Shown here one piece after another: positions 21,100-32,999 of a DNA stretch of 64,000 nucleotides; within the stretch, counting starts at the first letter, position 1, and each line of letters begins with the position of its first letter. Below the pieces are notes generated by a model. It saw only the letters and a list, made by a program, of their open reading frames with translations. It was not told the DNA's origin and made no database searches. The position numbers and the translations under genes were made by a program. The stretch comes from Tetmemena sp. SeJ-2015 (lineage: Eukaryota; Ciliophora; Spirotrichea; Sporadotrichida; Oxytrichidae). The stretch spans positions 248,001 through 312,000 of the forward strand of contig JAJKFJ010020752.1 in assembly GCA_027382625.1 (NCBI GenBank). The letters are read 5' to 3'.

Positions 21100-23510
21100 C
21101 CCCGCCTTTTCGACTGGGGGAGTGGGTGATCCCGCCCGCGCCCGCGGCAGGGGGGTCAAGCGACATGGGATATTTTCCCCGCGCCGCCAAACTCCCCAGT
21201 CGTCGTAAGGGCGGACAGCGGGTGGCCGGATTGGCCGGTCGAGATGATGAAAACCGAGGAATGGGGGTCGGCAAAGTCGTTAACCCCGCGATAGCCCGCG
21301 CCATGCACGTTGAGATAGGGGTTGTCGCCTTCGCCCGCCGTGCGGCCGCGCAAAAGCGTGTCATCGCCACCGCTGGTGGTTTGGGGCGGATGTTGAAGTA
21401 GCGCAGGAAGGGGATCTTGCCCAGAACCGGGTGGTCCTGTGCGGCCTGATGCGCATCCCCCCAGCCCCGTTTTCGTTGGGGGCCGTTTTTTTTACGGGCG
21501 CAACGCGCCTCGTCCAGCGCCATGCGGGCGGTGTCGGTGCAGCTTTCGACCGCGGCCGACTGGATCACATCGCACCAGACACCCGCGCCGCCGGTGTTGC
21601 GGAAAACGCGCTCCAGGAAGACCGGGTCGGGATGGGTGAAGCTGTCGGCCAGCGGGCCGAGTTCGTCGCGGATCAGCCGGTCCTGAAGCGCGCGCAGCCA
21701 GGCCTCGGCGATCAGCGGCTCGGGCATATGCTCGTTCATCTCGCCATTCCATTCGGCCCGCAGCTTCAGCGCGCCTGGGGGAAAGGCGGGGGTCCCGGGG
21801 GCCGCGGTCCCCAGTCGGCGCCGACCCGGGGGGCGCGCCGGGCGGGTCACCGTATCGGTCTGCGCTTCGATGAAGCTTTCGCGGGTATGGACCTCGCGGG
21901 TTTTCATCAGCGACAGCCAGCGCTGGATGCGCATCGTGTCGCCCCAGGTGAAGGAAACGTGGCGCGGGAACGGCCGCTCCACCGTCTTGTTGTTGGTGTT
22001 GCCCAGAAGGCCGGTGGGCGGGTTCACGAAACTTGGATTCTCGGCATAGTCGTAGATGCCCTTGAACCCGACCGCCGGATTCCAGCCGGGCGAGGGCAGG
22101 CGGCCCTGCGAGGGATGCGCCTCGTCGCGGATCGGCATCTGGCCGATGACCTGCATGGCGATGCCATCCGGCCCTGCCAGCATCAGGTTCTGCGCCGGCG
22201 CGACATGCAGGCGCCCGGCCTCGATCGCCTGGGCCACGGTCTGCGATTTCATCAGGTGGATCGCGGCGGTCATCGAGGTGTCGCGGCTCGACAGGGCGGT
22301 CCAGGACAGGGCGGCGACATGGCCGGGCGGCGTGATCGTGCCGGTATCGTACAGCTTGGGCGACAGGATCGGGCCGTTCTTGACCAACGCAGCGTCAGGG
22401 TCACCGGCCCTCGTCCTTGACGGTCACAATGGTCTGACGGCTGTCGAAATTGGCCCAAGTGCCGTCGGCAGGGCATATTGCGCGGATTGTCGGGGTTCAG
22501 CTTCTCGATCACCAGATCCTGGTCGTCGAGATAGGCGGTGGTCAGCGCCCAGCCCATCTTCTCGCTGCGGCCGACCATGACGGCGGGAATGCCGGGATCG
22601 TGCGCCGATCACGCCGCCGTGCCCAGTTCCAGCCGCGCGAGATACCAGATCGTCGGGGCGGTAAAGCCAAGGTGCGGGTCGCCGCCAGCAGCGCGCCGCC
22701 AGCAGCCGAACGGGTGGGCGCGGCGGCCCAGGCGTTCGAGGCCCGGCCATGCCGGGCGGCGCGACGGGCGAAAACGGCCCAAGTGCGAAATCGACCGGCC
22801 GCGCGTCCGGCGCGACGCCGGGCACCAGCGCGGCGTAATCGGGCAGGGCGGCGATGGCCTGACCGGGATCGTCGGGCAGGACATCGCAAGACGTTCCGGC
22901 GACAAAAGCAGAGACAGGCGCGCGCGCAGCACCTCGTCCTGCACATGCGAGGATAGTTGCAGCGACATCAATTTGATGATGGCGATGGAATCCGCGGGCG
23001 CCCAGGCGGCGATCTCGGGTTCGAACAGGAAGAACTCGGGCGCCCCCCGGCCCCGCGCCCCGGCATTGACCTGCTCGATCCAGGCGTTCACCCCGGCGGA
23101 ATAGGCGTTCAGCGCCGACAGCGTCTCGGCATCCTGCGCCTTCACCGAGTCGAGCGCGAGGCCGTAAAGATCAAGGCGTCGGATCAGCTCGTCCACTTGC
23201 AGCGTGGCGGGGCCGAACAGTTCTGACAGCCGCCCCTGCGCGGTGCGGCGCAGCATGGTCATCTGCCACAGCCGGTCCTGGGCGTGAACGAAGCCAAGCG
23301 GAAATAGACATCGGATCGGTCTTGCCGAAGATATGCGGCACGGCATCTTGTTGCGCACGATCTCGACCGGGCCGAGATGCCGGAGAGGGTGAAATTCTCA
23401 TTATAGTCGATCAGCGAGCGCGAGACGAACCAGTAGCGATCAGAAGCCCCGCAAGCGCCAGGACGAAAGGCCGGTGATGATGCGGATGTCCAGCGGAAGA
23501 CGGTGAACAT
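21100..23510 (-). CDS. Penicillin acylase family Ntn-hydrolase (many frameshifts)
   Basis: Membrane-anchored or periplasmic amidase of the penicillin/AHL acylase family, about 800 residues. The start MFTVFRW and a hydrophobic segment lead to SRSLIDYNENFTLSGI, then LGFVHAQDRLWQMTMLRRTAQGRLSELFGP. The autoprocessing site with the nucleophile serine reads ASNAWA, with the Ser codon at 22737-22739. The beta chain has IPAVMVGRSEKMGWALT, GYNPAVGFKG-like WNPAVGFKGIYDYAENPSFVNPPTG, and a C-terminal part with HPVLGKIPFLRYFNI and GAGYRGVNDFADP. Substrate unknown. The C-terminal stop is obscured by the GC-rich corrupted stretch shared with hflX. Confidence 0.78.
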
Positions 23511-23588
23511 GAACGGTCCGGCCTGTGCTTGCAAGTCTTGGTGGTTCCTATGCGATCCCGGCATAAGGGCAATTCAACGGAGCGGCAC

Positions 23589-24427
23589 ATGGCGAAGGTG
23601 GCATTTCTGGTCTGGGCGTCATGGGCTTCCCATGGGGGGCATCTGGCGGCCAGGGGCCATGAGGTGACGGTTGAACCGCTCGGCGCCGAGCGGGCGGCCT
23701 GGGTGGCGAAACATGCGGCGCGCAGGCGGCAACCCGCGGACGGCGGCACGGGGGCGGAATTCGTCTGGCCTGCGTCGGCAATGACGATGACCTGCGGGCG
23801 GTCTGCATGGGGCCGGACGGGGCCTTTGCCGGAATGGCGCAAGGGGGCGATCTTTGTGACCATACGACGGTTTCGCGAAGTCACCGCGGCTTGCTGAAAT
23901 CGCTTCGGAAACAGCATCGGCTATGTCGATGCGCCCGTGTCGGGCGGGCAGGCGGGGGCCGAGAATGGCGTGCTGTCGGTGATGTGCGGCGGGGCCGAGG
24001 CGATTATGCGGCGGCCGAGCCGGTCCTGGCGGCCTATGCCCGCATCTGCCGCCGTCTGGGCGATGTGGGCGCGGCCAGATGGCCAAGATGTGCAACCAGA
24101 TCTGCATCGCTGGGCTGATGCAGGGCCTGAGTGAGGCGATGGCTTCGCCAGAAGGCGGGGCTCGACGGACGAGGCGCTGGTGAGATTCGCCAGGCGCGCG
24201 CGGAACTGGCAGATGGTCAACCGGCACAAGACATGCTGAAGGATGAGTTCGATTTCGGCTTTCGCGGTGGACTGGATGCGCAAGGATCTGGGCATCTGCC
24301 TGGACACGGCGGAAGAGATCGGCGCGCGGCGCCGGTCACGGCGCTGGTGGACCAGTTCTACAAGGATGTGCAGCAGATGGGCGGCGGGCGCAACGACACG
24401 TCAAGCCTGATCCGCCGCCTTAAGTAA
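23589..24427 (+). CDS. NAD(P)-dependent beta-hydroxyacid dehydrogenase, GarR/MmsB-like (frameshifted)
   Basis: Dehydrogenase of the 3-hydroxyisobutyrate/tartronate semialdehyde reductase family. The N-terminal Rossmann fold (MAKVAFLVWAS... for an original GLGVMGFPMGGHL-type loop) is damaged at once, with frame changes near 23610, 23745-23800, 23880-23900 and others to 24330. Family blocks survive across frames: YVDAPVSGGQAGAENG near 23925-23970, CGGAE, KMCNQ near 24090, and the C-terminal LVDQFYKDVQQMGGGRNDTSSLIRRL. Length of about 280 codons is normal. The exact substrate cannot be told. Confidence 0.75.
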
Positions 24428-24457
24428 GCCGGTATTGTCCGAAATTTCACGCGATTA

Positions 24458-24482
24458 CGCGCGGAACCCAAGGTTCCGCGCG
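24458..24482. terminator. Perfect 11-bp hairpin between convergent genes
   Basis: CGCGCGGAACC and GGTTCCGCGCG form a perfect stem around a 3-nt loop (CAA), placed between the stops of the dehydrogenase and the YSC84 gene. There is no U-tract, but the symmetric position suggests a bidirectional terminator. Confidence 0.65.
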
Positions 24483-24489
24483 AAGCATT

Positions 24490-25043
24490 TCACGGGATGA
24501 TCCGCGTGTATTTCACACCCGCGAGCGTGGCCCCCGCGATCAGCCCCTGCTGGCCAAAGACAAAGGGAATGACCGGATCGAGTTCGGTCGTCTCCTTGCC
24601 GATGCTGGCGCCCTGTTCGGGCGTGGCATAGCGCAGATCGGCCGCCGCCGCCCAGCCCCGCGCCGGAACTCGGCCAGGGCCTCATCGGTCATGAAGAACA
24701 GCGCATGGGCATATTGCTGCGCGCCGATCTGCAAACCGATGCTGGCCTTGGTCGCGGAATAGTAATCCACCGTCACATCGCGGATGCGCAGCGCGCCGCG
24801 CCCATAGGCCCCGCCATAGAAGAACCCGGCTTCGGTGATCAGCGGCATGTACAGGATGCCGGAAGCGCGCGACGCCAGTTCCTGCGTGCCCGGATAGCGG
24901 CTGAACAGGTAATTCTGCGTCGCATCCACCCGCGCGTCGATCTGGCCCGCGCCGTTCGATCCGACACCATTGGCGCAAGCCGCCGCCGCCAAAACCGTGG
25001 CGCCCGCCCCGGCCAAAAGGCCCCTGCGCGTGATCCTGTCCAT
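24490..25043 (-). CDS. YSC84/SYLF-domain lipoprotein (frameshifted)
   Basis: Exported protein of the YSC84/SYLF (lipid-binding) family. The N-terminus MDRITRRGLLAGAGATVLAAAACANG has a twin-arginine-like start and a lipobox ending in Cys near residue 24, so it is probably a lipoprotein. The SYLF domain follows: YPGTQELASRASGILYMPLITEAGFFYGGAYGRGAL, then YYSATKASIGLQIGAQQYAHALFFM. Indels near 24655-24660 break the frame. The restored C-terminus ends GATLAGVKYTRIIP with the stop at 24490-24492. The cellular role of bacterial members is not known. Confidence 0.75.
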
Positions 25044-25205
25044 CTGCCCGCTCCTCTGCCCAAGCCCCCTGTTGGGGGTCTTTCACCCGTTGGCCCCAAA
25101 TCTAGCGGGTTTCCGCCAGCTTGTCATGCCTCTTGGCGGGGCTTGGCAGGATTCCCCACCCATACGCCCGCGCAGGGACGGGCCCATTCGCCTGCGTAAT
25201 CGCCC

Positions 25206-26205
<1,000 letters not shown>

Positions 26206-26324
26206 GTCACGCTCCTTCTTGGCGCTGCGCCCAAGCGGGGGCTTGCGGGTTGCGCGCTTGCCTGCCATGGAAAGACGCGCGGCTCAAGCGGCAAGACAGC
26301 GCAGCGGCAGGAGAGCAGGCAAGC

Positions 26325-26849
26325 GTGGACATCTACGATCTCGTTCTGGATGTGATCGACCTGCGGTCGTTCTCGAACCTGTGGTACTGGATCGCGCTGG
26401 CGGTGCTGTGGTCTTCGGCCAGCCATTGGATCCTGGGCGTGCCGAATGACCTGATCCTGCGGGCGCGGCGTCAGGGCGGCGAGGCCGAACACGATGTCGA
26501 GATGATCGTGCAGGTCAATATGCGCCGCATCCTGGGCATTGCCCGCACCGCCGCCGTGCCGATTTTCGCCTTTGCGGGCTTTCTGCTGACCATGCTGGTC
26601 CTGATGGGATTCTGGTATGACATCGAATTCGCCCAGGCCGTGTTCTTTCTGGTCGCGCCGATGACCCTCGTCGGCTGGCTGTCGGTCTATACGGCGACCA
26701 GGATCGAGGGCGGCGAGGATCGCAGCGCCGCGCTGTACCGGCGCCTGATGATCCACCGCCGCCTGGTGCAGGTCCTGGGCATGGTGTCGATCTTCATCAC
26801 CGCGCTGTGGGGCATGTACCAGAACCTCAACATCTCGATTCTGAACTAG
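26325..26849 (+). CDS. Small integral membrane protein of Rhodobacteraceae (labelled 'component of SufBCD complex' in relatives)
   Basis: Intact 174-residue protein with a GTG start at 26325 after an AGGAG site. It has an N-terminal amphipathic part (VDIYDLVLDVIDLRSFSNLWYWIALAVLWSSASHW), a charged cytoplasmic loop with RARRQGGEAEHDVE, and two further membrane segments (VPIFAFAGFLLTMLVLMGFWY and AVFFLVAPMTLVGWLSVY). Relatives carry the name 'component of SufBCD complex', but nothing in this sequence or context supports an iron-sulfur role. It ends 3 bp before mfd, so the two are probably co-transcribed. Confidence 0.75.
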   Translation: MDIYDLVLDVIDLRSFSNLWYWIALAVLWSSASHWILGVPNDLILRARRQGGEAEHDVEMIVQVNMRRILGIARTAAVPIFAFAGFLLTMLVLMGFWYDIEFAQAVFFLVAPMTLVGWLSVYTATRIEGGEDRSAALYRRLMIHRRLVQVLGMVSIFITALWGMYQNLNISILN

Positions 26850-26852
26850 GCC

Positions 26853-29800
26853 ATGGCGGAGCGCATTCTTCTGGGCGGCGCCCCCGAGGGCCATGACGCC
26901 TTCCTTCTGGTGAAAGAGCTGGGGCGCGGCCATCCGGTGCTGCATGTCGCGCGCGACGACAAGCGGGCCGAGGCGATGCGCGCCGCGCTGGCGGTGGTGG
27001 CGCCGGATGTGGCCGTGCTGGACTTCCCGGCCTGGGATTGCCTGCCCTATGACCGCGTCTCGCCCAACCCGGAAATCGCCGCGCGCCGCATGGCGACGCT
27101 GGCCGCCCTGGCCGATGGCCTGCCTGGCGCCTTTGTCGTTCTGACCACGCTGAATGCGGTCACCCAGCGCATTCCGGCCCGGTCGGTGGTGCGCGAGGCT
27201 TCGTTCCGCGCCAAGGTCGGCGCAAGGGTCGACGAGTCGCGCCTGCGGGCCTTTCTGGCGCGGATGGGCTTTACCCCAGCCTCGACCGTCGCCGAGCCGG
27301 GCGATTTCGCCATACGGGGCGGTATCGTGGACATCTATCCGCCGGGGCCGGGCGGGCCGGTGCGGCTCGATTTCTTTGGCGATGTGCTGGACGGCGCGCG
27401 CCGCTTCGATCCCGAAACCCAGCGCACCATCGAGAAGCTGAGCCATGTCGAGTTCGCCCCGGTATCCGAGGTGGTGCTGGACGAGGCCGCGATTGCGCGT
27501 TTCCGGCAGAATTACCGGATGGAATTCGGCGCCGGCGGCTCGGGCGATCCCTTGTATGAGGCGGTGAGCGCGGGCCGCAAGCATCAGGGGATGGAACATT
27601 GGCTCCCCTTCTTCCATGAGCGGCTTGAGACCATTCTCGACTATCTGCCCGATGCGGCAGTGATGCTGGACGATCAGGTCCCCGCCATGCGCGGCGCGCG
27701 CTGGGATGTCGTCGAAGACGCCTATGCGGCGCGGTTCGAGGCGATGAATGACCGCGCGCGGCTGGACACGGTCTACAAGCCGGTGCCGGTGGGGCTGCTG
27801 TATCTGGACGAGGCGGGCTGGGAGGCGGCGGTCGCGCCGCATCGGCAAGTGCAGCTTTCCCCCTTGCCGCAACCCCCCGGACCGGGGGTTCTGGATGCGG
27901 GCGGGCGGGTCGGCCGCAATTTCTCGCCCGAACGCCAGCAGGAAAAGGTAAGCCTATTTGCGGCCTTGGCCGATCATGTTCGCGTTTTGCGCAAAGAGAC
28001 GCAGGTGGTGATCGCCTCGTGGTCCGATGGCGCGCGGGAACGCCTGAAGGGGCTGTTGACCGACCAGGATCTGGCGGCGGAGGAGATCGCCGATCTTCGC
28101 GCCGTGCGTCCGGCAAGGGTGGGCTGTTCCTGCTGGTCTGGGCGCTGGAGGCAGGCTTCACCGCGCCCGGCCTGGCAGTGGTGTCGGAACAGGACGTGCT
28201 GGGCGACCGGCTGGTTGCGAAACCCAAAAGCGCAAGAAAAGCCGACAACTTCCTGCGTGAGGTGGATACCCTCTCCCCGGCGATCTGGTGGTGCATGTCG
28301 AACATGGCGTCGGGGCCGCTATCTGGGGCTGGAAACCATCACCGCGCTGGGTGCCCCGCATGCCTGTGTGGCACTGGAATATGCCGAAGGCGCAAAGCTT
28401 TACCTGCCGGTCGAGAATATCGAACTGCTCAGCCGCTATGGCCATGAGGACGGGCTTCTGGACCGGCTGGGCGGCGGGGCGTGGCAGGCCAAGAAGGCCA
28501 AGCTCAAGGAGCGCATCCGCGAGATCGCCGAACGGCTGATGCGGGTGGCCGCCGAACGGTCGCTGCGCGCGGCCCCGGTGCTGGACGCGCCGCATTCGGC
28601 CTGGGAGGCTTTCGCGGCGCGCTTCCCCTATGCCGAGACTGATGACCAGCTGGCGGCGATTGCCGATGTGGTGGCCGATCTGGAAAAGGGCAGCCCAATG
28701 GACCGGCTGGTCGTCGGCGACGTCGGCTTCGGCAAGACCGAGGTTGCGATGCGCGCCGCCTTTGTCGCGGCCCTTGCCGGAATGCAGGTCGCCGTGATCT
28801 GCCCCACAACGCTCCTCGCCCGCCAGCATTACCGCAGCTTCGCCGAACGCTTCCGCGGCTTCCCCATACGGGTGCGTACGCTGTCGCGGTTCGTTTCGGC
28901 CAAGGAGGCGGCGGAAACCCGCAAGGGTCTTGCCGAAGGCGAGGTCGATATCGTCGTCGGCACCCATGCGCTCTTGGCCAAAGGCATCCGCTTCAAATCC
29001 CTCGGCCTGCTCATCATCGACGAGGAACAGCATTTCGGCGTCACCCACAAAGAGCGCCTGAAAGAGATGCGCTCGGAAATCCATGTGCTGACGCTGACCG
29101 CCACCCCCATCCCGCGCACCCTGCAACTCTCTCTGACCGGCGTGCGCGACCTTTCCATCATCGCCACCCCGCCCGTCGACCGCCTCGCCATCCGCACCTA
29201 TGTGTCTGAATTCGATACGGTCACCATCCGCGAGGCCCTGCTGCGCGAACATTATCGCGGCGGACAGAGCTTCTTCGTCACGCCGCGCATCGCAGACCTG
29301 CCCGATATCGAGGCGTTCCTGCCAGACCAGTGCCGAGGTGCGTTACCTGATCGCGCATGGCCAATTGGCGGCGGGGGAACTCGACGACCGGATGAATGCC
29401 TTCTACGACGGGCAATATGACGTGCTGCTGGCCACGACCATCGTGGAATCCGGCCTGGATATCCCGACGGCGAACACGATGATCATCCACCGCGCCGACA
29501 TGTTCGGCCTGTCGCAGCTTTACCAGATACGGGGGCGTGTGGGCCGGTCCAAGACGCGGGCCTATTGCTACCTGACCACCAAGCCGCGGATGCCGCTGAC
29601 GGCCCAGGCCCAGAAACGGCTGAAACTGCTGGGCAGCCTGGACAGCCTGGGTGCCGGTTTCAATTTAGCAAGCCATGACCTTGACTTGCGGGGCGCGGGT
29701 AATCTGTTGGGTGAAGAACAGTCCGGCCATATCCGCGAAGTGGGCTATGAACTGTACCAGCATATGCTGGAAGAGACGATCCAGAAGATCCGCTCGGGCG

Positions 29801-30292
29801 AGTTCGGGGCCTTTCAACGATTTCCGACGATTGGAGCCCGCAGCAAAACCCTGGGCGTCCCGGGTGATGATCCCCGAGGATTATGTCACCGGACCTGGAC
29901 ATACGCCTGGGTCTCTATCGCCGCCTGTCAGGTCTGACCACCAAGGTCGAGCTGGAGGGCTTTTGCCGCCGAGCTGATTCGACCGTTTCGGGGCCGATCC
30001 GAAAGAGGTGAACACGCTTCTGCTGATGGGTTGCGGAATCAAGGCGATGTGAAATGCGCGCGGGAATCTCGGGGCTGGATGCTGGCCGAAAAGGCGCGAC
30101 GATCCAGTTCCACAATGAAAGTTCGCCAATCCGGCCGGGTGGTCCCCTTCCTTAAGGATCAGGGTGGTGGGGCCCAAGGTGCAGGGCACCAAGATCGTGT
30201 GCGGGGCGAGATGCGGTCGACTCCGACCGCATCAAGGGCGCTTCGCCATAGCACGCGACCTGGCGAACGGGCCCCGCGCTGCAAAGCCTTAG
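26853..30292 (+). CDS. mfd: Transcription-repair coupling factor Mfd (frameshifted)
   Basis: DNA translocase that removes stalled RNA polymerase and recruits UvrA. UvrB-like N-terminal module (GGIVDIYPPG near residue 155). RNAP-interacting domain around VHVEHGVGRYLGLETI, broken near 28100 and 28290-28330. Helicase motifs: Walker A GDVGFGKTEVAMRAAF, DEEQHFGV (motif II), TATPIPRTLQLSL, then across a break near 29330 the second RecA fold (DVLLATTIVESGLDIPTANT, QIRGRVGRSK). The TRCF C-terminal domain is in pieces from 29820. The likely stop TAG at 30290-30292 overlaps the stop of the convergent transporter gene. Size of about 1145 codons is normal. Confidence 0.9.
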
Positions 30293-31514
30293 GCGCGTTT
30301 CTCAGCTTGGGCGTCAGGATCAGCGCCAAAGCGATGAACAGTGTCCACCCCATGACCAGCGGCACGGGCGTCCCGTCGAAGGCCTGTCCCACCGGCACGG
30401 CGATCACGATCGACAGCACGGTCGCGACCGAGGCGATGATCGACGAGGAAAAAGCCTGCGATATGGCCCAGAGGCTCCATCGCGATGGCGTTGAGATTGC
30501 CATAGTCAGGCTCATCGTCGAGAAGACCGAGACCTGCCCAGATCAGGTAGCGGGTGAAGAGGAAGGTCCAATCTGCCGGGTTTGAGAGGAGAATGGGCCA
30601 GGAAGACCGCGGTCAGCAGCAGTTCGACCGAAAGGGAGGTCTGGATCAAACCGCAACATGCCGACCTTGACCACCAGCTTCGCGTTCACCAGCGACGCCA
30701 GACTGGACAGTAGGGCGATGCCGCCAAACCAGAAGGGGAAGTGGCTGCCCTGATCGAAGAACTTCTCGAATATCCCCTGGATCGAAGAGATCGTCGAGAA
30801 GATCACCCCGGTCAGCAGGGCCTGCACCAGGATCGAATACAGCGCGATCGGTGTGTTCAGCATGACCTTTCCCGCCGCGACCAGGCCCGAGAAGGACAGG
30901 GGCTTGCGATCCTCGGGATGGATCGTCTCGGGCTGGCGCAGGCCCAGCCAGAGGATCGTGACCAGCGAGAAGACCAGATACATCAGGAAGATGTCGTGCC
31001 AGGACGCGACATAGATCACCGCCTGGCCCAGCATCGGCGCCAGTGCGGGCACCAGCATGAACACCATCATCGCATAGGACATGATGCTGGCCATCTGCCT
31101 TCCACTGTAAAGATCGCGCACCATCGCCAGCGAGACGGTGCGGGGCGCGGCGGCGCCGATGCCCTGGAAGAAGCGGGCCAGAAGCAGCATGTCCAGCGTG
31201 CCGGCGAAATAGCAGGCCACGGCGGCGGCGCAGTAGATCGCGGCCCCGGCCATGATCACCGGCTTGCGGCCGAAGGCATCCGACAAAGGTCCGGTCAGCA
31301 GCGTGCCAAAGCCCATGCAAGGAAGAGTCGCGATGAATCAGTTGCGCCGGTTCGGCGCGTCGGGGTGACGTCGCCTCGAATCTCGGGCGGCGGCCGCGCC
31401 GCTGGGCATCGAGATCGCGATGGTGGCAAACAGCATCGCGACCAGCGCGATGAATTCGCCGCGCGACAAAGGCGGCTTGGCCGAAGGGGAAAGCGTGTCG
31501 GCTTGGGCGGTCAT
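30289..31514 (-). CDS. Bcr/CflA-type multidrug efflux MFS transporter (frameshifted)
   Basis: Proton-driven 12-TM drug efflux protein. Start MTAQADTLSPSAKPPLSRGEFIALVAMLFATIAIS (first TM), then a damaged stretch near 31330-31410. The signature loop G-TLLTGPLSDAFGRKPVIMAGAAIY follows, then RFFQGIGAAAPRTVSLAMVRDLYSGRQMASIMSY, the Bcr/CflA type. Breaks occur near 30600-30660 and 30440-30530. The last TM (PVPLVMGWTLFIALALIL) is followed by a stop at 30289-30291. The start overlaps the stop of the DsbA-like gene as ATGA, suggesting a two-gene operon. Substrate unknown. Confidence 0.83.
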
Positions 31515-32130
31515 CTTGCGGAAAGGTCCTTGATCACGTCACCCCACAGATCGGGCGGCTGCGCGCTGAGACAACATATTGCTGGGCGATCAGAAAAGTC
31601 GGCACGGCGTTGACGCCCTTGTGCCGGGCATCGGCATCGCGCGCCTGGATGTCGCTGGCATCGGCATCGCTGGCCAGAAGGCGGGCGGTGGCTTCGCCAT
31701 CCATGCCGCATTCGGCGGCGACGGGCGGCCAGGACAGCGCGGTCGCCGATATCGCGCCCTTCGCTCCAATAGGCGGTGAAAAGTGCGGTGACGACTTCGG
31801 TCTGGCGGCCCTCGACCCCGGCCCAATGGATCAGGCGATGGGCGTCGAGCGTGTTGGGGATGCGGCGCGGCTTGTCGGGGTCCAGCGCGGCACCCGCCTT
31901 GCGGGCAACCTCGCGCAGCCGTTCATGCACGGCATCGACCTGGGCCTTGCCGCCGAACTTGCCTTCCAGCCAGGCGCGCTTGTCCACGCCTTCGCGCGGC
32001 ATGTCCGGGTTCAGCTGGAAGGGCTGCCAGGATCGCAGAAAGGATGTCGGGGTGGTCCGCCAGCACGGTCAGGTTCGCCTTGCCCACGAAACACAGGGGC
32101 AGGGTCGGAAAAAGACTTTCAAGCCGTCAT
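31511..32130 (-). CDS. DsbA family oxidoreductase, FrnE-like (frameshifted)
   Basis: Thioredoxin-fold protein of the DsbA/2-hydroxychromene-2-carboxylate isomerase superfamily. The N-terminal active-site region near 32060-32110 is damaged, so whether CxxC is present cannot be read with certainty, though CP-C-like codons are there. Helical insert: MPREGVDKRAWLEGKFGGKAQVDAVHERLREVARKAG, then PNTLDAHRLIHWAG and VTALFTAYWSEGRDIGDRAVLAA, typical of FrnE. The C-terminal thioredoxin half (NAVPTFLI, cis-proline) is across breaks at 31620-31720 and ends QPPDLWGDVIKDLSAR. Cytoplasmic, no signal peptide. Confidence 0.75.
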
Positions 32131-32156
32131 CGCCTTTTCGCTTTCTATGACGGTTC

Positions 32157-32985
32157 GGTCTGGTAGGGGCCGTCGAGCGCGCGGCGGTTCACCTGCCGTC
32201 GGCCGCGGGGAATCTCGGCAATGGCAGGACAGGCGCGCGGGCACCTTGTAGCCGCGCCAACCGTTCAGCCGCAAAGGCCTGGGCTGTGCATTTCCGGCAG
32301 AGTCCGCCGCATAGAGGAAACACGCGATTGATGCGTGGTGCCCGGCGCGGGCTCGACCCGCCACTGAGATATCGGTGAAGCGGGCAGGTCTGCAAAGGCT
32401 GCCACCTCGCGCGGCGAGACGACGCCCGCCCGGAATTCATATCTTCATCGGCCGGCCGTTGGTATGGAATCGCGCCGCATGATCCTGATGCACCAGACGC
32501 CGGTCGGGAACCAAGGGCTTGCGGCGCCCGGTGCCCTCATAGGACAGCATCAGGCCGGGATCGCTGTCCCACGGCAAGCTGGCACGGGTTTCTCCGGGGG
32601 TAGGGCCTCAGATCTTCACCAGCAAAACGCGATCCTGCGGCCCGCTGAGATAGGCGGTCGCGCCATCGGGGCGGTATGTCGGGGCAGGAGGAGACGAAAG
32701 GTGGACAATCTCGTCATCCCCAGGCGCCTCATGCACTTCGGCCGGTGCGCGGCCCGCCAGTCGGCGCGCAGGGCGGAGCAGGCTTCCTCCGGCCACAGAC
32801 ATGGCAGACGGGGCAGGCCGGCATATCGGCGCGCAGCAGGCGGCGCAGAAGCGTGAACCGTCCGAAATCGTCGCATCTGCGCGCAGGACCAGCGCAGATG
32901 GTCGGTCTGCACGAGCGCGGGGATCAGCGCGTCGCTCCCTCTCCGTCAGGGTCCATCGCATGGCCTCTGCCACATCCTATTTAGG
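32157..32985 (-). pseudogene. Unidentified coding remains, minus strand
   Basis: The minus strand carries coding-like pieces in several frames that do not join. They include MAEAMRWTLTERE at the right end, TYRPDGATAYLSGPQDRVLLVKI, SLPWDSDPGLMLSYEGTGRR with DRRLVHQDHAARFHTNGRPMKI after it, and LNGWRGYKVPARL near the left end. I do not recognise the family, and there may be more than one gene. The dense frame changes mean sequencing errors are at least as frequent here as in the neighbours. The function should be treated as unknown. Confidence 0.3.
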
Positions 32986-32999
32986 TCTAGTTGAAGGCT

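Noticed and set aside
20690..21401. Extended C-terminus of HflX or a novel Pro/Gly/Arg-rich protein
   Set aside because: The residues follow G/C homopolymer runs, and fragments of normal HflX can be traced in other frames. It is corrupted HflX on one strand and the acylase C-terminus on the other.
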